Assembly (NCBI GenBank): GCA_030685235.1
Contig: MU839080.1
Span: 620,001 to 684,000, forward strand
DNA: 64,000 bases
Source: Copromyces sp. CBS 386.78
Taxonomy: Eukaryota; Ascomycota; Sordariomycetes; Sordariales; Sordariaceae
Direction: 5' to 3'
Positions within the stretch are counted from its first letter, which is position 1; each line of letters starts with the position of its first letter. A model generated the notes under the pieces. It saw only the letters and a program-made list of their open reading frames with translations, was not told where the DNA came from and searched no databases. Shown in pieces: positions 47,171-60,500 of this stretch. Made by a program: the position numbers and the translations under genes.

Positions 47171-50100
47171 GAACGCTCGACTAGCGGGTAAGCGTTGGAT
47201 GCGCCCGTGGAGAATGTGTTATGTGGGGACCGCTCAACAGGTGGGCGGCTCTGGCCTTCCAGGTTCCTACCTCTACGAGTCTGGCAGCATGGGCTCATCA
47301 CTGGAAGTCCAGTACCTGCCCTGGCCTGGCAGGTACCTCCCCTCTGCAATGTGGTCCCAGCGGCCCCTACGGATCCCCCTCTAATAAGCTTTGGGATTTT
47401 CCAGCAAATGGATCCTCGGCCGACGGGGGTAAGGTAATAATAAAAGAGGTAATGTTAAGAGTTTCGCTTATTCGGTGGTTTGTCAAAACAGACTCGGAGG
47501 CAGAGCCGGCGGAAGGAGGATCAGATCGGGATGGGAGATGTCAAGTTAAGGTACCTATCCAGAGTCACAGAATTCGGGTCCCGTCTTGGGGCTGTCACGA
47601 TGGCAGTGTACCTTCCTGGGCTCCATGGATGCGCGCCCGAATAATGGGCCAAAACGTTTTACGGTTCCTTTCAAATAGTCTCATGCTTTTGATCTTGGTG
47701 TTCAAGTTGAGCATGGCCTCCACTCGTCCCCGACGTCAACTTTGACTACCTACCGTACCGTCTATACCGTCATGACGCCGGTGGGATGGTCCTAAGAACT
47801 CGTGTGCCAAAACACTTTTTGACCTATCTTTATCTCTCCAGACCGGCAGCTGACCCCGTAATTGGTCTAGACAAAAAGAAAGTTGCAGTCCTCTTCCCAA
47901 GAAAACTTGAACATAGTCATGACCCTCGGAGCCTCCTCGATGGCACTCACTCCCGTTGCCGGGCTTGAACTCGCCCACATACACCATACAGTACACGCAC
48001 ATCTGTACACACCTCACATGCATGGCTTGCTGCAACCGTGACCCAAGCGACCCACATCTCCTCCTGTTTAATTATTTTAGTAGGTACCTATAGTCCGTCC
48101 GCCACGGTCTTTTTTTTTTTTTTTTTTGGGCTTGACAGCTCTCTTGATTAGGGGCTAGCTACGCCCATTTGGGTCAAAGACTCCCGTCATCTGTTTTGAC
48201 AATCAAGATATAACAGTACCTAGACAAGAAGGCGTGCTCATGTAGGACAGCTGCATTGGTAACGCAAGTACACCAAGGTTGATAGAGCGAGTCGGCCATC
48301 CACTGAGAATGCGGCAAAGGCTGGCTCGTTCTCTGCGAGAACGGCGCTTGCGGGACATGGAGCACCGTTCCCATGGCGCCTTGGCCCGCTCCATTCGCTC
48401 CTCCGTTCCACTCGCACTCGCCAACCTCGACCCATCCCACATTGAGCAAGCGCAGCCAATCTGGGTTCGCAGTGGTGACAGTACACGCAGTGTAAAGCAG
48501 CTTCCCGTATATTGCCTGGGGCGTGGGCGAATCTGGGGCCATACAGCTGCTCAACCTTTGGACAACCTACCTTCCTGTGACCCGAACCAGATCCGTTGGC
48601 GACACAGGCCATATCTTTTGTATATCTTTTCTTTTCAACACCCAGTCGACATAGTACCGAGCAGGGACACGGACACACGGAGACACAAGCACAACCTTGG
48701 GACGCACGCACGGCTCTTCCCCTCCTTGACCTCCTCTTTTGCCCTGCTACTCTGCTCGTCTTTGCCTCCGTCCTTCCTCGGGTTCAACTGCCATCGTGAT
48801 CGAATGTTGATCTCAAAGTCTTTGACAGAAGGGGAAGTTCAAGACGGGCCTGTTGCCTTTTGAGATCCCAAGCCGGTCTCGTCCCGACGGCCAGGCCTTA
48901 ACCCTGATCATACGACGGATTCCTCGTCGATTACGCACGCACTGGCGGCACTGCGGCAAAATCCGTCATGTTGGATCCGTAAATGACACCGTTCCCCGTT
49001 ACCGTCGGGTTTGGCTTGGCGCCTTGGTTTGCTACGCTGTACATGCCAACCACGACGCGGAACCACGATACGGCCACGATAGTGTACGGCTGACGATACC
49101 GATATCCGGGCCCGAGTGGCAAAGACTTGCGGTAGGGCGGGACGGGGTCATCTGTCACTTTGGTTTTCTTGGTCCGGGGAAGCGCCTCATCCCACCACCA
49201 TGATCAGTTGACACCCGCTCAACTGCACTGGCACTTGTTATGAAAGACAAATGGCGGGTGACGGCGGGGGGAATGCAAGACAACTGCCAGCGAGCGAGGC
49301 TGAAAAGGCGTCACGCTCGGTACCCAAAACCTACTCAAACCGCCCCCGGAGCGGGTGCCGGTCAGGACCCCCAAATAACCTAAAACTGAGTGCTGTGAAA
49401 GAACGGCAGCCAACGGGATTGAAGCTTCAGAGACGGAGAGGTTGACTACGACACGAAATCGGTCCCGCATCATTCCCAAGCCTCTTTTTTGGACCCCGGC
49501 CCGAGTTTGCAATTGCTGTAATAATAATTCTTGCGATTATTCGCGACCGTTGTCGTTTCGTATACCGACCGACCTTTGACACACAAATCCCGGTCTCTTC
49601 TGCTGGCTTCAACCCTTTTTTGACCCCATTCCCCTGCCCCTCCCTCCACCTCCATCAGCCAAAAAAAGGAGGGGCAACTGGAGGGAAGTTGAAGCGAGAG
49701 GACCCCGAAAACGCGTGAGAGGTGGACTTTGTTGCATGGTGGCCGCAGCGGCCCCGGCCAAGTGTCCAAAGCATCGGATACCCTACCTTTCCCCCCCCCC
49801 CCCCCCCCCTTCAAGACCGGCTACATGCATGAGATTACGGGTCAGCACCTTCCTCGTCGTCAACAACCTACCGGGAGGCGGGAAGGTGTGGTGTTGCTTA
49901 TCGCCTATCGGTATCGGCTAGGTATCTCGACTCGGCTTGTACCACTTCTTCCCCTCCCCTCCTAGGCTCGTCCCTTCCTTCCCCTCTACGGAATGCCTCC
50001 AGTCGGGCACACTTTTAAGTCCACGAGGGGTTCTTTCCTCATTGGGCTGATGGTCTACAGCTATGACTGAAAGTGATGACAGGAAGCCCAGCAACCGGAG

Positions 50101-50536
50101 GTCCTTCCGTTGTTACTGGCATCGTGATGGAGATACCCAGGCAACAAGCTCGCAAGGTACCCGATCCAGCGATTCAGGAACCTCCACTGCCCTTTCTGTT
50201 TTGCATGATGGACCCCGCCGTTGAAAAAACAACCCCGACCTCATCGACTCCTCATCGCTCTTTCCCCTCGGACCGTTGCAAAAGCCCAATTGATGTGCAT
50301 TTGATCTTCATCATGTGGGTTCCTATTGTCAACGATGGGAGGCACCTCCATTCACCTCCCAACATTGATCTCCAGGAGGATGTCTCCCTAGCGTGTCACA
50401 CAACAGCCTTACATCTATCTGTTTTACAAAGTCTGGCATTCGGAGCAGTCACTTACTGGAGCGATTGTTGACAGCTTGGCACCGCCCATATCAAGATTTG
50501 ATACCTGGCAGGCCACGCAATCCGGTGGACGTCATA
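47171..50536. other. Intergenic host DNA
   Basis: No supported gene in about 3.4 kb. It contains T x18 at 48110-48127 and C x19 at 49791-49809, both easily misassembled homopolymers. Frames of up to 194 codons (48279-48863 plus) occur in Pro/Arg/Ser-rich composition typical of non-coding GC-balanced DNA. Confidence 0.5.
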
Positions 50537-50861
50537 CAGGAATTTCCCCTGAAAGTGCATGCACCTGAAAATGTATAAAGCCCTCTAAATGCTTATAGCT
50601 GGCCGTCTGCAATTATTCTATATGGGCATTTGCATGATTGCTATTTGTATGTCAATTTGTCTGCTAAATTGGTGTATATAGATTTATTGGCACCTAGTTT
50701 TAGGGCTTGACAGGTATGCTAGCTCCCTAAAAGCCACGCAGAATTTCTATGCTAGGGGGGCTAAGAAGTCTTGGTATGGGGATGTAAGTGCATGAGCCCT
50801 CTAAATGTATACAAAATGGCGTGCCGAAGTACATGCATTCCATTATCAGGGGAAATTCCTG
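50537..50861. mobile_element. MITE, TA-flanked family (copy 2), 325 bp
   Basis: Perfect 16-bp TIRs CAGGAATTTCCCCTGA at 50537-50552 and their inverse ending at 50861, flanked by TA on both sides (50535-50536 and 50862-50863). It is colinear with the copy at 35169-35500. No coding capacity and no RIP damage. The TA target and the CA start point to a Tc1/mariner/pogo-type transposase as mobiliser. Confidence 0.88.
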
Positions 50862-50863
50862 TA

Positions 50864-52577
50864 TCCATCAGACAAACCCATTTTCGCCATTCTGGGTGCT
50901 CTTCCCGGACGGAGATAGGACGAACCTACCTCTACCTATGGAGCCTCCCAGATGGGCATGGGCTATGGCCATTCTTGGGGTCTCTCTAGGCGAGAAAGTT
51001 CAATGTCATGGCCGCCATGCCGAACGTGTGGACGACAACCGGAAGCCCGAAACAAAGACAAAAGACACCCGAATTTGTCCCCTCCCACGGCTCCCCAGCT
51101 TCGCTAACCAACCTCCAACCCACACCTCTTTTGCTGGTTGTTCCCACTTTAGCGGTCTTTGAGCCTCCATCACTGGCCAAAAACAAAACAACCACGCCGA
51201 CACCCTGGTTCTTTCAACTGAGTTCCTCATTGTCTACACCGGGTACCCCGGCCGAGGATTCGGGTCCATCAGGCAATCAGGTCCCGTTCGGGGATATAGG
51301 ACGGCGACAGCCAGCGTTGCGAACGACTTACAAACAAGTTACTGTGCTTTGTACTTTGCTTGTTTCCTCGTCAGTGGCCCCCGAACACTCTGAAATACCA
51401 AGACGTCGCGACGCCTCCTACGTGCTAATAGGCATAGATGGGACAGCTGGTAACGAATATGACAAAGGCCAAACCCAAAAGGACCCCATCGTTCGCCTCG
51501 TTAGGTATAACCGATGACTACTGACTTCAAGAGGCGCCCCATCAGGTCGAACAAATCCCTTTGTTGTTGAGACAACCGCCACATTTTTTGATCAAGTGAT
51601 CAAATCGCTCACAGGCAAAACACAAAAAAAGACTCACATTGTCCCACAGTATCTCCTGTCGAGCCCACTCATTTCCTCAAACTTCGATGCAAAATACTGG
51701 GTCCAATGACAATTGCCGACCATGGAGCGAACTCGACCTGTTGGGACGAGTCGATGGATGAAAAGAAAGGAAAATTGGAAAATTGGTTATCCATTTGCGG
51801 TCAGGTTATGGTCAGGGATGCCGAGCCTCAGCAACGCATGGAAGTTCCGCTCTTGACATGGCCGGCTTCATAAGCGTAGTTCCGCGATTGGACACTGGCT
51901 GGGTAGTTGGCCCCCTTTAAGGTTATGATTCTCTATCCGATCCCCTGGTTTGGGACCTGGCGGTCTGGCGTTAGGCTCCGGCCAGGGGGGCCGGCAGGGG
52001 GGAGGGCTCCGGGGGACCGGTCCGAGAAAATCAATATTACTGCTGCTCCATGCTCATCACTGCCGCGCCGAGTACGCCGAATTAGGTTCCGTAGCGGCGG
52101 GTTCGCTAGCAGGCTCGTGGCATCCATCGCAATTTTATTTTTTTTCTCGAAGGAACAAGGACACGGTCAAAGACCCTCACGAAACAACCATCTTCAGCAT
52201 AGCCGATTTCTGAATCAACGCGTCAACCGAACCTTCCATGCCTTCTTCCGTCTTCTGCCCTGGCTCCGAGTACTGTCCGCCTCACTTCCTCCCACGGTCT
52301 CCCACCGGGTTCCGTTCCCTTGGGTAATTAAAACGGCAGGGGGGAAGGGATATCACACGCATCCTAAACAGTCTATCCGAGATGCCACGAAAACTCTGAC
52401 CCGACCGGCCGCCCCTGGATTTACCATCCATCGCTGAGAGGGTAGCATCCCGATCCGGGGTCCCGAAGCCCGAGCGACGGAAAGCGGAAGCGCCATTTCC
52501 TTCTCGAAGACCGAGAGCGCAGATTGCCGACGACATGGTCTGGGCCAGGACGTCAGGCTCAGATACTTTTCACTCAC
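50864..52577. other. Intergenic host DNA downstream of the hydrolase gene
   Basis: Balanced-GC sequence without a recognised gene. Frames at 51008-51517 and 51907-52437 (plus) have no domain and no good exon structure. The last few hundred bases probably include the 3' UTR of the hydrolase gene. Confidence 0.45.
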
Positions 52578-53495
52578 TCAGCCTAGGACTCCGGCCACAT
52601 CGCCGACATCAATGTCGACGTTGATGCCCAACCTTCTTGCCGCCTCCACCATGCCTCCTTCACCTTCCTCAACCCAGAGATCCACCCACTCTCTGGCTTT
52701 CTTGATCTTGTCCACATCGGCGTCAAATTCCAGTTCGCCGGGCTTCGCAACATAGATGGCCCGCATCCCCTCCTTCTTAGCAGCCTCCAAATCTCCCAGA
52801 TGTGCCGCCACCATCGCCACCTCTCCTGGCTGCAGACCCAGGTCCCGCACCGCACCTTGGTACACCTTCGGGCTTGGCTTGTACGCCTGGTACATATCGC
52901 ACGAGAGCAAGCGCTGGAACCCCAGCGGCGAGCTGCCGTCGACGCCCTTCTGACTGTTCAGATCCTTGAGGATCGCCTGGTTCGCATTGGACAAGGCGGC
53001 CGTGCGGTACCGGGAGCCGAGCAGTTGCAGACCCCGGATGGTATCGGGCCAGGGCGGGAGGTCGTGCCACGTAAGGCTGAGCTTCTCGACCTCGGACGGG
53101 GTGAAGAGGCCGTCCAGCTGCCACTTGGCGAGCAGGTCGATAAGGCTCTCGTGGTGGAAGGTGTCGATGTCCCTCCAGGGGGTCTCTTCGGGAACGAAGG
53201 AGCGCGTCCAGCCCCCGTAGGCCCGGCGCCATTCCTGAGCGAAACGGGCCCAGTCCTCTCGGGTGAGGGAGCGGGCGCGGGAGAGGACTTGTTCGGACGG
53301 TGGCGTGTCCGATGACGTGGAGGCAGAGGCAGAGGCGGAAGAGAGCTTGGACTTGGTGGCCGAAGCGAGGGCGGAGACGATCTTTTCCCGCCAGGCTACG
53401 CATGTGCCGAAGACATCAAAGGTGAGTGCCTTGATCTCGGTTGCCCACGGAGGGGGCTGATGAGTAGCGGGCATGATTCGGGTATAGGGGTTCAA
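52578..53495 (-). CDS. Haloacid dehalogenase type II-like hydrolase (HAD superfamily)
   Basis: An uninterrupted 305-residue frame. HAD motifs are in order: motif I FDVFGT with nucleophile Asp27, motif II LSNAN with Ser169, motif III Lys206 in AYKPSPKVY, and motif IV HLGDLEAAKKEG with Asp235. LPPWPD before motif II is typical of the 2-haloacid dehalogenase group. Family members hydrolyse small 2-halo acids or act as phosphatases. The real substrate of fungal paralogues is usually unknown. A Ser/Ala-rich insertion (about 47-66, SSASASASTSS) in the cap domain is longer than in bacterial members. The start could be Met1 or Met8 (MPATHQ), and nothing decides it. No signal peptide is seen, so it is probably cytosolic. 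It is divergent from the membrane-protein gene at 55255. Confidence 0.9.
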   Translation of the reverse strand: MNPYTRIMPATHQPPPWATEIKALTFDVFGTCVAWREKIVSALASATKSKLSSASASASTSSDTPPSEQVLSRARSLTREDWARFAQEWRRAYGGWTRSFVPEETPWRDIDTFHHESLIDLLAKWQLDGLFTPSEVEKLSLTWHDLPPWPDTIRGLQLLGSRYRTAALSNANQAILKDLNSQKGVDGSSPLGFQRLLSCDMYQAYKPSPKVYQGAVRDLGLQPGEVAMVAAHLGDLEAAKKEGMRAIYVAKPGELEFDADVDKIKKAREWVDLWVEEGEGGMVEAARRLGINVDIDVGDVAGVLG

Positions 53496-55254
53496 TGCAG
53501 GGAGAAAAGGTTAGTTGAGGTAGGGTAAGTGGCGCGTAGAGCGGTAAGTGTTGAGTACAATGATCACGAAGGTGCAAGATCCGAGTATCGAGTCAAGATA
53601 AGGGAGGAAGGATACCAAACAAACAAAGTGGTTTTTGCTGATTGTTTGTTCGGTACCTAGTCCAAGAAGGGGCCGGAGAATGACCTCAAGGGGCCGAGGC
53701 AGGTGTTATACACTGCCAGACTGCGACATCGCGTACACTATGTTTCCCCGCATCTGCACATCTTCTCGGAGAGAATTGCGCGATTGCAACCTCTCCAAAC
53801 ACCTTTTCCAACACCTTCCGAGCGTTCCCATATCCAATTACGTCATTAGATGTCGTTGGTTGTAGAATCTCGAAGAGTTTCCGAGAAATATTCGAGTCAG
53901 CTTATGGCACATTATAGACTTGGAAGATTTATATCCAATTGCAAAAAAAAAACAAAAAAAAAATCCTTGATGAATGGCCTTAACTCCAGCGACAGTTCAA
54001 GTGTTTGTTGGCGCAAGATGGTTCAAGTTGTTGTTGGCAGAAGTGACGGAGCGAAAGAATAAGGTGGGCACGAGGTAAGGGAGCGTTCAATTCGGGCCCG
54101 AATAACGTCACCCGGCCGGTCCCCGCAATTCATGGGGCCGAAGCGGTTTGGCGGCTGCCACGGGATAATCCCAGCATGACGGCGAAACCACGGCAGGCAC
54201 GAGTCGGACGCGATCGAGGTACCAGATGGGTTCGTCCACAGCCACGTTCCTTCCCCTTTGAGTTTGTTTGGACGACAAACGCCAATGACAATGAGTTAAC
54301 GAGGAACACTGGCGGTTTCGGGACCGGCAGCCTCCCGGAGTTTTTGCTCCTTTGTCCATCGAAGATCAATGGGGCTAACGGGCTTATTATTTTTAGTTGA
54401 TGACAATGCCGGGTTGAAACGCCCAGGCGCCACATCTTGATCTTCACGCAAAGAACCTAGACGGCAAAAACGCCGAGTTCTTGGACAAAAGAATATCGCC
54501 AAGTTTCAGCGATGTTGCCTTTTGTGCGGTTATCAAACTATCTCCACCACTTAAACGCGCGGCTTTCACTGTCAACTTTTCGACCATTTTCTTCGCCTTC
54601 TAGAACACCTTCCATGTTAGGAGTTACATCCGATTTACAACTCCACCAAAGAAACCGGTCGCGATGCGAATGATGAAATACCGGTTCGACTGGGCTGAAT
54701 CGGCTCCACCAAACAGTGGAAAACAGGGTGAAACAGTGGGAAGCAGTGGGAAGCAGTGGGAACGATCGTCGAGTTCCAGCCAACTTCTGATGTAAACGAC
54801 TTTTGCGCATGTAGTGTAAGTGGTTGGACAAGGCTGAATCTTCAATATCTCTTGGCGTTAACGTCAGAGACATATCCCTTTCGAAGATGGGCTATCAAAA
54901 ACTCTGATCTCGCCGGTATCAACCTATGAAGCAGGATTCCAGATGAGACGTGGAGAAAGAAGGTCGAAGGCGAGCCCGGTTCGGACGGGTAGGTACGGTC
55001 TTGGGACTTGGGATATCGGATATCTCTGATCTTCATGGCATTTGTATAGTAGTGTCCCAGCAGAAGAAGAGAAAGAAAAGAATGTTGATCTTGACTTTTT
55101 CAAACCACACCCTCTAACCCAGAAAACAAACTTTGATCCTACGCCAAGATTCGTTGGCTACGATCATCACGAACGAAAGAAGAGATCCGCAACTTACGCA
55201 CCCTCTCAGAAAAGGGAAATATCCAGAAAACAGAACAGGTCATAGCAGGTATTC
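53496..55254. other. Divergent intergenic region
   Basis: A 1.76-kb stretch between the divergently transcribed hydrolase and membrane-protein genes, expected to hold both promoters. It includes A-rich runs at 53942-53962 and a short CAGTGGGAAG tandem repeat at about 54735-54765. No gene was recognised. Short frames on both strands lack domains. Confidence 0.5.
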
Positions 55255-57505
55255 ATGGGTAACTCAACACGCCCTCCCAAGCGGAAGGACTCCAACCACT
55301 TCACCGGGCCCAAGCACTACAACGCCGCCCACTCCAGCGGCGCCTTTTCCTTCTTCAACCCAACCGCCCGCTACCACATCCTCGTGCCCTCAGCCCACAA
55401 CGAGGTCGAGCCCCAAACCGATCCAACAACAGGAAAGAGGCAGAACTCCGGACAGGCCTCCGACGAGCTCTCCCTAACCGGCAACGAAGCCGCCGCCGTC
55501 CTCGATCACTGCGCCACCAACGACGCCCAAAGAACCCAGGAACAAGCCGTCGCCTCCCTCCCCCAGGACACCGATATCCCCACGCTTTCCGCCGACGAGA
55601 TCGGCCGCGCCCTCGAAGCCACCGATTCCCAACTCAGCGCCCAGAGTTCACTTCACAATGCCGCCAACGCAGCGACCGTCAGTCCCGAGCGGCTGGCGGG
55701 CGCCCTCGACACCTCGCCTTCCCAGCTCGGAAAGGTCATCCAGCTCGGGATGGGTGGTCCGAGTGCAAACGGGAGCAAGACGTCCGTCAACACCATTCAG
55801 CGAAAGCAGCGGGAACAGGAACAGAAGGATAGCGGGGTGTATTACATCTGGCGGAGCAGAGATAATCGAAAAGGAAGACATGCGGCTGTTGTTACGAACC
55901 CCAAGATTTTGCAGAAGCAGAAGCAGCATGGGAAGAATCAGAAGGGTAACAACAAGAGTGGCAAGGACGAGAATGGTGGGAATCGTGAGACTGGTAACAA
56001 GGGGGGTTGGAGACACAAGAGAAGGTTGCAGGATGAAGAGATGGGAGAGGGGATTGAGGAGGAAGATGCCAGAGAGGAGGAGAGGGGGGAGGGACCGAGG
56101 GCAACGAATACGTTGAGGATGACGTGGCATGGTGTGTTGAAGATGGTGACGAGCTTTCCGTGGTGGGATATCAGTTATTGTGCGGCTTTGACCTTTTTCA
56201 TTGGTATGTTGTTCTCTCCAGTTTTCTATTTGTCTTTATGGATGGCCACTGGCCCTTTTCTACATGAAAATGGGAGTGAGCGAGTTGAAAACAACAGGTT
56301 CAATTGCTAACATGACCTTTGCATCTGAACAGCCGCCGTAGCAAGAATCATCAACGCCTTCTTCGTCTACCTCCCCCTCGCCTCCCCAAAATCCGAATTC
56401 AAAGGCGAAGAGGCCGGCTCCGCCGCCACCCGTCTCATCACCTGCACCATCGTTGTCATCTCCTCCGTCTTAATGATGCTCGAAGCCGTCAACGAGAACC
56501 GCGCCGACTGTTTCGGCTGGGCCCTCGAAGAGAGTCTCTCCGGCAATGCCGACGGTCCCCGTCTGCGCTCCCACGAACACGATGGAAAACGCTGCACTCA
56601 TCACCACCAAGTCCGCTACGTCCTCTTGCGAGGTTCCAACCCGAGAGACCAGCGCAAAGCCGTCGTGGTCCCCGTGAGCGTTTCTGTGCCAGATGACCAG
56701 AACTTGCATAATGAGAAGAAAGATGATCCAGATGCTCATAGCGACGATGACGGCCATGGCTCGGACTCGGATGACTCCGACGGAAAAGGACACGATGACA
56801 ATGGTCACCACAACAGCCAACACCGCTCGCGCGCGTGGAAGTGGTGGCCATCCTCCAAAGAGCTCAAGTCACACTACCTGCACGAAATCGGTTTCCTCTC
56901 GTGCTTGCTTCAACTGATCGGATCGATCATTTTCTGGACCGAGGGTTTCACGGGCTTACCATTTGCCCAAAACAACCTTTCGACGGGCGCACTGGATGGG
57001 AGCTACTGGCTGCCGCAAGTGGTGGGAAGTGTTTTCTTTATTGTCTCGGCAATCTTGACCATGGTCGAAGTCCAAGATAAGTGGTATGTCCCGGCGCCGA
57101 ATCTGCTGGGGTGGCATATCGGTCTTTGGAGTTTGGTGGGGTCGATCGGGTTGACGGTTACGGGGGCGCTGGGGTTTGCGAATGAGGCGGGAGAGGAGTA
57201 TGAGTATGCGATCGGGATGGCTACTTTTGTGGCTGCTTGGGCTTTCTTGGTGAGTTTACCTTCCTTCCGGGTTGTGGTTCTTCTGGTCCCTCCTTCCCGT
57301 CTTGGGGGATGGGGACACCCACATTTTTTGTCACTTGATTAAGGTAGTTTTGTGAACAGCACGCTGACTGTTCCTGACTATTTAGATTGCCTCATTCATT
57401 CTGCTGTTCGAAGCATTGAACAAGTATCCCCTTACCGTCGGTACTGCACCTCCTGGACGCCAGCCTCATATTCGCCCAGATGCAGAGCAGCAGACTGGGC
57501 GCTAA
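55255..57505 (+). CDS. Multi-pass integral membrane protein, conserved fungal type (three exons: 55255-56203, 56333-57249, 57386-57505)
   Basis: Splicing at GTATGT...CAG (56204-56332) and GTGAGT...TAG (57250-57385) gives a 661-residue protein. The reading frame closes exactly at both junctions. Residues 1-300 are soluble and hydrophilic: an N-terminal MGNSTRPPKRK, an Ala/Ser-rich middle, a Lys/Gly/Asn-rich tract and an acidic stretch (EEMGEGIEEEDAREEERGEG). Six membrane segments follow: two near 306-333 and 344-366, then a His/Asp/Ser-rich loop (HSDDDGHGSDSDDSDGKGH), then four more toward the end (LSCLLQLIGSIIFW, VGSVFFIVSAILTM, LWSLVGSIGLTVTGALGF, FVAAWAFLIASFILLF). I recognise no transporter or enzyme signature, and the His/Asp loop could bind metal. 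It resembles uncharacterised fungal membrane proteins in layout only. Confidence 0.85.
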
Positions 57506-60500
57506 GGAGGTAGAGTGGGATAAACCATTTGCATGTGTAATGATGTTATGATTTTTATGGGAGATTTGGTTAGACATTATTTTAGCGGTTAAGATAAAAA
57601 AGTTCACATTACGTTCTCTTGAAGTTGTCGTGTGCCACTATGAGGGTCTCACTGGAAATGGTTCTTTGCGAGCATGATGCCATTCTCAGCACATCAACCA
57701 TAACTTTCTCGGGCACGACGTCTTCGCAAATGCTTCACCTGAGAACATCAAAGGCGGAGAGTGCCTGATCAGCTCATGGCTGGTCAAGATGTGAGGGAGT
57801 GTCTCTCTGAGGGCGAGTCTCATGGTATATTAGTATCGGATGAAGAAAATGACCTCTGGTCCTCGTCCCCCAGATAACTAAGGCCAACCTCCGCCCACTC
57901 CACATGTACTCAGTCAAGAAACATATCTTATTCCTCAGCGGGACAAACGAAGATGTTAAAGAAGCGCGGATGGAACCGCAAACCTTCAATCTCACCATGA
58001 TATAAAAAAACAGCCCATACGTACCAATCAACAAAAGTCGGTTTGACATACTTACCGTCCACACCAACCGACCGAATTCCCCAGACACAAGTTCCGCTTC
58101 ATTATGCCAAGGGGCCAGAGACCACACTGGACGCATGCCGATGGGAAAGTATTAATGGCTCTCTGACATCGTTACTTCTCAAACCGCCACTTTCATCTAC
58201 CAGAGCAGAGAGTTGTTTGTTGGAAGAGTCCTTGAATCTCCCATTCTGAGTGCCCACATTCAGACGAACGAAAAACGCGGGGAAACATTGTCCTTGTCCT
58301 CTGTTGAGTGCCTTTCGATTTTATGATATGTCTACTCGATAGGATACGGAGTGGGAGTCTTGCCGAGATAGATCACAAATGAGCTCTGAGATGTTTCAGA
58401 GTTTCTGAATAGACTGAAAGAAATGGCCCAAAATTCGGTGAGGTAGTCAAGCTGGGGATATCAGAATGACAACCTGAGCTGCCGAAAAGGTATAGGTACC
58501 TACTATGCCCGTCTGAAAGGTTTCGCGAAGGCACTTTGAAAGTTGAAACTTTGAGATTTGGAGACATCGATCGACCTTGGTACCTGTTTGTCCAGCACTT
58601 TATTTGAAACCAGGCACAAGGAATCCAGTCCACGACGTATATCATGTCAACATCCAATATCAAAATAAAGAAGATCAATCAGATGAACAAACCGTAGCAA
58701 GAAGTGGTTATGCATGTGTTTCCATGGGAAACTTGGCCCCTTACCAAGTCTTTTCCCACCCACCGGCAGTGTTCACGGTGAGGTTTCAAAATGCTCATTG
58801 ACTTGTGACATCACACCCTTTCCGTCTCCATTCAGATGTCTACGTTTGTTCCTTGTCTATCTCTCGTCTCACATTTGCGAACGGTCTTGAGTCGTCCTGA
58901 AGTCAATTGCATACTCGCTCAAACTTCCCAGACCGTTGACCACAAAAAGGGTTCTGCGAGTCCGCGTAACAGCCAGACATGGAGCGTTGTAGGGTAGCAG
59001 CCCCCGGGAAATTTTTATATTGCCCTCTGCACGACACCCCTGGGATGTTTTGCTCGGCTCTGCAGGTACAGCCCACAGGCGACAGGAGGACCCATCGTAG
59101 AAACTTCAACCTGCATTAGCAGTGCCGTGCTAACGCATGCACCGCTGCGTTGCAGTTGCAGTGATGCACGCTGACGCCGCTGTCGTGGCAGTTGATTGTG
59201 GGTTTGTTGATGGGGAATTTTTGAATGATCGCTGGAGTCATTGATGATCGATCATCCATCCATGATGTGATGTTAGCGGGTCTGTTCACACAGACATCTG
59301 AGATCTTTTGTCTCTCTCACTTGTCAGAACATAGGGTTCAACATGAGACGAACGGTTCGAGACTTCTCGGGAACCGACGTTCAGAGAGCCGTGTGTCAAC
59401 TTGTCAAGAGAACCGGCGGGGCATGCCAGGGCCCAGGGGTCCTGGGAATTGCGAGAGCGATTGGCCAATGCACTTTCCCCCACCCTTCAGAAAATCAGAT
59501 TGCTGACGTGCCTTTTTCTTTCAAAAGGAGCACGGAGTTCATCCCATCAGCCCGAGTCCAGTCCAGGTTCGCAAGGCCAGGCCTGCCCAGAGTTCAGACG
59601 GGACGCATCGCACCGTTGGAACTGCAAAGGATTCGTTTCTTTTCGTAGGCGAACCGGGACGTATCCTATTACACCGAGGAGGATGAGAAACCTTGGAATG
59701 ATTGTAAACCTCAAGAGGTAAGGTATGCGGCGTTCTCCTTGGGACACCTTTGTTAATCTCCCGCGGATGCCGCAACGGCATAGCCAAGTTTGTAGGGAAG
59801 TGGAAGGAAACAAATGGGACACTCGCTTAAGGTTGAGGCTGTTGGCTGTGTTGCACATGCAACCAACACACACAGAAGAAATAATATTTCCTTCGTTTTT
59901 CTCAAACCGTGACGACTGTGATTTGTCGGTCCTCTCATTTCGCTCCCGTGATGGTTCACGCTTGATTGCTTTTTGGGTGGATGTTGGGCGCAGTTGGCCA
60001 CTACAGTGACGCGGGGTTTTAGCTCCTCTCTACGGGCGCTGAGATGCCCTGCTATCAAAAGCAACCCACAGGCTGGAGCCTCGTGTCGTCTCTCAGCAAA
60101 GTCTGTAACAACTGGACTTGTCAGATCGACGACTGAGCCTGGGATAATGCTGTCGAGCGCTTGAACCCTTTGTGGGGGATAGTGAAGGACTATGCCCGTC
60201 GCAATAGCATATTGAGGTGTAGTATGCGGAGAAATAGGGGGCCAGCGGACGATCCTCTCAAGTTGAAACATGGGACCTTGGTTCAGGAATGTTGGTGATA
60301 AGGTTAAAAGTTGACCATCATATGTGCTCGTCTGTCGAATCTATCTGTGAGGACGATCCCGTGTCTGCGAGTGGGTGTAGGAATGTAACCTAAGACGGTT
60401 TTTGTGTAACGGCAACCAACATCTTCAACATCTGTCAAATTGATAGACCTTCGGCGAAATGTCTCAACTGCTCGGGGTCGTCTTTCGGATGACAGGTAAT

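Noticed and set aside
49791..49809. C x19 run as a structural signal
   Set aside because: A plain homopolymer. Its length may even be a sequencing artefact, and it has no partner feature.
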